NCBI GenBank assembly: GCA_934569195.1
Contig: CAKTKB010000062.1
Coordinates: 1 to 8,209 of the forward strand
Direction: 5' to 3'
Source of the DNA: an uncultured Oscillospiraceae bacterium
Lineage (GTDB): Bacteria; Bacillota; Clostridia; Oscillospirales; Oscillospiraceae
Length of the DNA stretch: 8,209 nt
Shown: positions 4,909 through 8,209 of the stretch, one piece after another
Numbering within the stretch: the first letter of the stretch is position 1
Layout: each line of letters opens with the position of its first letter
Translations under genes and position numbers: made by a program
Notes under the pieces: model-generated
Seen by the model: only the letters and a program-made list of their open reading frames with translations
Told to the model about the DNA's origin: nothing
Database searches by the model: none

Positions 4909-7162
4909 ATGAGTAAAAAACCTTACGGAGTCAATGAGCTGCGGGAAATGTTCCTCTCCTTCTTTGAGAGCAAGGGGCATCTTCGGAAAAGAGGACAATT
5001 TCTGGGAGCATGGCTCCGGCCCCTGCGGCCCCTGCTCCGAGATTTACTATGACCGGGGCGAAAAGTACGGCTGCGGCAAGCCCGGCTGCACCGTCGGCTG
5101 CGACTGCGACCGGTATATGGAAGTATGGAACAACGTATTCTCTCAGTTCGACAATGACGGACACGGGAATTACACCGAGCTTGCCCACAAGAACATCGAC
5201 ACCGGTATGGGCCTGGAGCGTCTTGCCGTCGTCTGCCAGGATGTAGACAGCCTGTTCGATGTGGATACGGTCATGAACATTACCAACCATGTCACGGCCA
5301 TCACCGGTGCCTCCTATGGTCAGAGCCACAAGACCGATGTCTCCCTGCGGGTCATCACGGATCACATCCGGGCCGCCACGTTCATGATTGCCGACGGCGT
5401 TCTGCCCTCCAATGAGGGCCGCGGCTATGTTCTGCGCCGTCTGCTGCGCCGCGCCGCCCGCCATGGCAAGCTTTTGGGCGTCAATCACCCGTTCCTGTAT
5501 CAGGTGGTGGAGACCGTTATCCACGAGAACGAGTCTCACTACACTTACCTGCGGGAGCGCGCCGCCTATATCACCAAGGTCGTAAAGGTGGAGGAGGAGA
5601 ACTTCGCCCGCACCATCGACGGCGGTATGCGGATTTTCGCCGAAATGCTGGCAGAGCATAAGTCCCGCGGTGAGAAGCAGTTCTCCGGCGCGGACGCCTT
5701 CAAGCTGTACGACACCTACGGCTTCCCCATTGACCTCACCGTGGAAATGGTGGAAGACGAAGGCATGACCCTTGACCAGGACGCCTTTGCTCAGCTGATG
5801 CAGGAGCAGAAGGTCCGGGCAAGAGAGGCCCGCAAGGCGCTCGGTGATCTCGCATGGGCCGGCATTGATCTGGGCCTGGACAACACGCCCACCACCTTCG
5901 TGGGCTACGATCGTTACGCCTGCGAGGCCAAGGTTCTGGCCGTATGTGTAGGCGACGAGGTTTCCGGCACCATTGCCGGCGGCGAGGAAGGCATTCTGGT
6001 CCTGGATAAAACCCCCTTCTATGCGGAGATGGGCGGTCAGATTGCCGATCGCGGCGTCATTCTGGTAGGAAACAGCCGCTTTGAGGTCGTGGATGTCCAA
6101 AAGGATAAGGGCGGAAAGTATCTGCACCACGGCCGCATGGTCAAAGGCTCCATCAAGGTGGACGACGTAGTCGCCGCATCCGTCGATGTGGATCGCCGCA
6201 AGGCCATCAGCCGCGCCCATACGGCCACGCATCTGCTCCAGAAGGCGTTGCAGAGCGTATTGGGCGACCATGTACACCAGGCCGGTTCTCTGGTTGAGCC
6301 GGACCGTCTGCGTTTCGATTTCACCCATTACTCCGCCGTCACGCCGGAGGAGCTTTCCCGCATCGATTCTATCGTCCAGAATGCCATTCTGGACGGATAC
6401 GCCATTGATACCCGTCAGATGCCCATTGAAGAGGCGAAAAAGATGGGCGCTATGGCGCTGTTCAGTGAGAAGTACGGCGATACCGTCCGCGTCGTCAACA
6501 TGGGCGGCTACTCCGTCGAGCTGTGCGGCGGCACCCATCTGGACAACACCGCCAAGGTCGGCCCCTTCCGCATTGAAAGCGAGGGCAGCGTAGCCTCCGG
6601 CGTAAGACGGATTGAGGCTATTACGGGCAAGCTGTGCCTGGAGGATATGGAAAAGAACCGCCAGCTGGTTTACGCCGCCTGCGCCGTTCTGAAGGCCAAG
6701 CCCGCAGAGCTTTCCTCCCGGCTTCAGGGACAGATCGATGAGATCAAGAATCTCAAGCGCATGATTGAAAAGTTCCGCGCCCGCGAAACTGCCGGTGAAG
6801 TGGACCGTTACCTCTACGCTGCCAAGACCATTTCTGGCCTGCACGTGCTGACCGCCGTCCTTCCGGACGCTGACGCGGCAAAGCTGCGCCAGATGGGAGA
6901 TTTGCTCCGAGATAAGGCGCCGGATGTGGTAGCCGTGCTTTCCACCGTCACCGATGGGAAGATCACCTTCCTGGCCGTCTGCGGCAAGGAAGCCGTGGCT
7001 CGGGGCATCAAGGCCGGCGAGCTGGTCAAGCAGGTTTGCCTGTGCTGCGGCGGCAGCGGCGGCGGCAAGCCGGATTCCGCCATGGGCGGCGGCAAGGACC
7101 TGCTGAAGCTGGACGATGCGCTGGCAACCGTGGACGATTTCGTCGCCTCCAAGGTAAATTGA
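4909..7162 (+). pseudogene. alaS: alaS locus with internal deletion of about 370 bp and frameshift
   Basis: The ATG at 4909 has GGAGG at 4894-4898 and begins a typical AlaS N-terminus, MSKKPYGVNELREMFLSFFE then SKGHLR. After codon 26 the frame leaves the family: it reads KRGQFLGAW and stops at 5050-5052. One base out of frame, from about 4985, the text continues as GKEDNFWEHGSGPCGPC, which in intact AlaS lies about 120 residues later. About 25 plus 725 plus 122 residues restores the usual length near 872. The absent part would hold class II motif 1 and motif 2 (R-T-G-D-I-E-N-V-G...F-E-M-L-G-N-F-S-F-G-D-Y), including ATP- and alanine-binding residues, so the product could not activate alanine. 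The junction (about 4978-4990) reads CATCTTCGGAAAAG; CTTCGG would fit both sides and suggests microhomology. Either an assembly deletion or a real lesion. Confidence 0.85.
4934..7162 (+). CDS. alaS: Alanine--tRNA ligase, surviving C-terminal 725 residues
   Basis: This is the long open frame of the broken alaS locus. Its first ATG (4934) is out of frame within the authentic N-terminal coding sequence, so only residues from Gly18 (base 4985) onward are AlaS. Present are GKEDNFWEHGSGPCGPCSE (18-36), the Cys-rich insertion YGCGKPGCTVGCDCDRYMEV (45-64), class II motif 3 NIDTGMGLERLAVV (87-100), and the helical tRNA-recognition domain with RGYVLRRLLRRAARHG (163-178). The editing domain that clears Ser-tRNA(Ala) and Gly-tRNA(Ala) has zinc ligands His429 and His433 (AHTATHLL) and Cys531 and His535 (CGGTH). 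The C-Ala domain contains the glycine-rich CGGSGGGKPDSAMGGGKD (705-722). No further frameshift is seen over these 2.2 kb, so the lesion is single and probably recent or artificial. Independent translation from 4934 is not supported by a ribosome binding site. Confidence 0.9.
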   Translation: MSCGKCSSPSLRARGIFGKEDNFWEHGSGPCGPCSEIYYDRGEKYGCGKPGCTVGCDCDRYMEVWNNVFSQFDNDGHGNYTELAHKNIDTGMGLERLAVVCQDVDSLFDVDTVMNITNHVTAITGASYGQSHKTDVSLRVITDHIRAATFMIADGVLPSNEGRGYVLRRLLRRAARHGKLLGVNHPFLYQVVETVIHENESHYTYLRERAAYITKVVKVEEENFARTIDGGMRIFAEMLAEHKSRGEKQFSGADAFKLYDTYGFPIDLTVEMVEDEGMTLDQDAFAQLMQEQKVRAREARKALGDLAWAGIDLGLDNTPTTFVGYDRYACEAKVLAVCVGDEVSGTIAGGEEGILVLDKTPFYAEMGGQIADRGVILVGNSRFEVVDVQKDKGGKYLHHGRMVKGSIKVDDVVAASVDVDRRKAISRAHTATHLLQKALQSVLGDHVHQAGSLVEPDRLRFDFTHYSAVTPEELSRIDSIVQNAILDGYAIDTRQMPIEEAKKMGAMALFSEKYGDTVRVVNMGGYSVELCGGTHLDNTAKVGPFRIESEGSVASGVRRIEAITGKLCLEDMEKNRQLVYAACAVLKAKPAELSSRLQGQIDEIKNLKRMIEKFRARETAGEVDRYLYAAKTISGLHVLTAVLPDADAAKLRQMGDLLRDKAPDVVAVLSTVTDGKITFLAVCGKEAVARGIKAGELVKQVCLCCGGSGGGKPDSAMGGGKDLLKLDDALATVDDFVASKVN

Positions 7163-7168
7163 TTGGAT

Positions 7169-7205
7169 GAGGGACGCCGCCATGCCCGGTTGGCGTCCCT
7201 CCTTT
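7169..7205 (+). terminator. Hairpin after alaS, weak terminator or attenuator
   Basis: GAGGGACGCC (7169-7178) and GGCGTCCCTC (7192-7201) form a perfect 10-bp stem with a 13-base loop, six bases after the alaS stop. Only CTTT follows, so the U-tract is short and termination is likely partial; it may also protect the 3' end of the alaS mRNA. The comEC start lies 27 bases further on. Confidence 0.55.
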
Positions 7206-7214
7206 ACACACGAG

Positions 7215-7224
7215 AGGGGGATGA
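7215..7224 (+). promoter_or_regulatory. Ribosome binding site deciding the comEC TTG start
   Basis: AGGGGGATGA (7215-7224) resembles AGGAGGTGA. The last G of the run is seven bases before TTG 7228 in the comEC frame. The ATG inside it (7221) is in a different frame and the in-frame ATG 7240 is 19 bases away, so TTG is the better start. Confidence 0.6.
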
Positions 7225-7227
7225 CCG

Positions 7228-8209
7228 TTGCGCGCACTCATGTGGTTCACTCTTGGCTTTGGCCTTTCTGCCGCCCTGGGCGTTTACCTCGGCATTCCCT
7301 TTCTTCCGTGGGTGCTGCTGACCGTACCCGCGGCCCTGCTTCTGCTGATTTTCTCCAGGCGCGCCGTCCGGGTTCGCATTCTTGCCGTTGTGTTATTGGG
7401 CTGCGCCGTCGGCGCCGCATGGCTTTGGGGATATGAAAGCCTTCACCTGGGTCCCTTGCGGCCCCTGGACGGAACCACCCAACCGGTATCCCTCCGGGCC
7501 ACCGGGTACAGTTGGCAGACGGATTACGGGAGCGCCGTTGACGCTTCCATCCAAATTGCGGGGCGCTCCTATCCGGTCCGCGTCTATTTCCGCACGCCTG
7601 CCATCTTCTCTCCCGGGGATCGTTTCTGCGGGTCGTTTCGCTTCCGCCTGACTACCGGCGGAGCCGAAAGTGAGCCGCATTACCTCCGCGGCAAGGGAAT
7701 CTTTCTCCTTGCCTATGCATCGGGCACGGTCAGCACCCTTCCTCCGGCTCCGGATCCATGGTCGGATGCACCTGCCCATTGGCGGGCCAGGCTCCAGGAA
7801 ATTCTATCCGACTGCTTTGCGCCGGATATCTCCGGACTCACGACCGCACTGCTGCTTGGCGACAGCAGCGGAGTGGATTACGCCCTGGACACGGCCCTGA
7901 AGCTCAGCGGCGTCCGGCACGTCATTGCCGTGTCCGGTCTGCACATCTCCATTCTGTTCTCCGCAGTTTATCTGCTCTGCCTGCACAAAAGATGGCTCGC
8001 GCTATTGATCGGTGCGCCCGTTCTTCTCTTCTTTTCCGCGATTGTCGGATTTACGCCCTCGGTTACAAGAGCCTGCATCATGCAGATTCTCATGCTGATT
8101 TCCATAGCAATTAACCGGGAATACGACCCGCCCACTGCGCTCTCAGCAGCCTGTCTCGTCATGCTGGCCGTGAATCCCATGGTCATCACCTCGATCAGTT
8201 TTCAAATGT
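7228..8209 (+). CDS. comEC: ComEC/Rec2-family DNA internalisation protein, N-terminal part (runs off the window)
   Basis: ComEC forms the membrane channel through which single-stranded transforming DNA enters the cytoplasm. The frame is open for 327 codons to the window edge. Residues about 4-42 and 49-67 give three hydrophobic helices. Residues about 80-190 are the soluble N-terminal region, with the typical FSPGDRF (127-133) and HYLRGKGIFLLAYA (151-164). The Competence domain then begins with LTTALLLGDSSGVDYALDTA (204-223) and the family signature VRHVIAVSGLHISIL (229-243), followed by membrane helices at about 234-252, 257-274, 281-296 and 303-321. The metallo-beta-lactamase-like nuclease domain found at the C-terminus of many ComEC proteins would lie beyond 8209. 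TTG 7228 follows an in-frame TGA at 7222-7224, so the start cannot lie further upstream. Whether the cell is competent cannot be judged from this gene alone. Confidence 0.9.
   Translation, partial: MRALMWFTLGFGLSAALGVYLGIPFLPWVLLTVPAALLLLIFSRRAVRVRILAVVLLGCAVGAAWLWGYESLHLGPLRPLDGTTQPVSLRATGYSWQTDYGSAVDASIQIAGRSYPVRVYFRTPAIFSPGDRFCGSFRFRLTTGGAESEPHYLRGKGIFLLAYASGTVSTLPPAPDPWSDAPAHWRARLQEILSDCFAPDISGLTTALLLGDSSGVDYALDTALKLSGVRHVIAVSGLHISILFSAVYLLCLHKRWLALLIGAPVLLFFSAIVGFTPSVTRACIMQILMLISIAINREYDPPTALSAACLVMLAVNPMVITSISFQM

Noticed and set aside
4985..5052. Programmed frameshifting to join the two alaS parts
   Set aside because: A one-base shift could join the frames but cannot restore about 120 missing residues, and no slippery site is seen at the junction.
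4931..7237. Antisense open frame of 768 codons opposite alaS
   Set aside because: Same codon-bias shadow: low-complexity Ala, Gly, Val, His-rich text with no family motif, while the + strand encodes clear AlaS domains.
7167..7651. Two short + strand open frames between alaS and comEC or inside comEC
   Set aside because: They overlap the true comEC frame, which has a family signature, membrane helices and a fitting ribosome binding site.
1..8209. CRISPR arrays, transposons, attachment sites or a defence island
   Set aside because: No regularly spaced repeats, transposase, integrase or long inverted repeats were seen; the genes are core functions.

Overview
The window looks like chromosomal housekeeping DNA from a Gram-positive, GC-rich member of the Clostridia, with the Oscillospiraceae/Ruminococcaceae group as my best guess. 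The reasons are an HPr-type gene next to uvrC, the rsmD-coaD-coiled-coil gene order, a T-box leader in front of alaS, strong AGGAGG-type ribosome binding sites and sigma-A-like promoters. All genes lie on the + strand. Taxonomy is inferred from gene content and style, not from a database search.

Layout: (1) 1-89, the last 28 codons of an HPr-like phosphocarrier gene, closed by a rho-independent terminator (about 108-150). (2) 167-3549, a tight four-gene run: uvrC (nucleotide excision repair), rsmD (16S rRNA m2G966 methyltransferase), coaD (phosphopantetheine adenylyltransferase) and a small coiled-coil protein whose start overlaps the coaD stop (ATGA). It ends at a textbook terminator at 3563-3592. 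(3) 3681-4619, a stand-alone gene for a short, cysteine-rich protein resembling the central part of phenylacetate-CoA ligase (PaaK)-type adenylate-forming enzymes, but without the ATP-binding P-loop region and without a recognisable C-terminal hinge. (4) 4616-4875, a strong promoter and a T-box riboswitch with its intrinsic terminator. (5) 4909-7162, alanyl-tRNA synthetase (alaS), which is interrupted. (6) 7228 to the window end, the first 327 codons of comEC, the DNA-uptake channel, starting at TTG.

The most striking observation is in alaS. The reading frame starts normally, runs for about 26 codons of authentic AlaS N-terminus, then jumps directly, in a different frame, to the sequence that normally lies about 120 residues further on. 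The missing segment (roughly 370 bases, length congruent to 2 modulo 3) contains class II synthetase motifs 1 and 2, so the remaining protein could not aminoacylate. Everything downstream (motif 3, editing domain, C-Ala) is intact. Because AlaS is essential, this is either an assembly or clone deletion, or a genuine lesion in a genome with a second alaS. The promoter, T-box and RBS upstream look fully functional.

I found no CRISPR array, tRNA or rRNA gene, insertion sequence, prophage or defence system. The window is mainly ordinary core genome, with the alaS lesion and the PaaK-like protein as the points worth following up.
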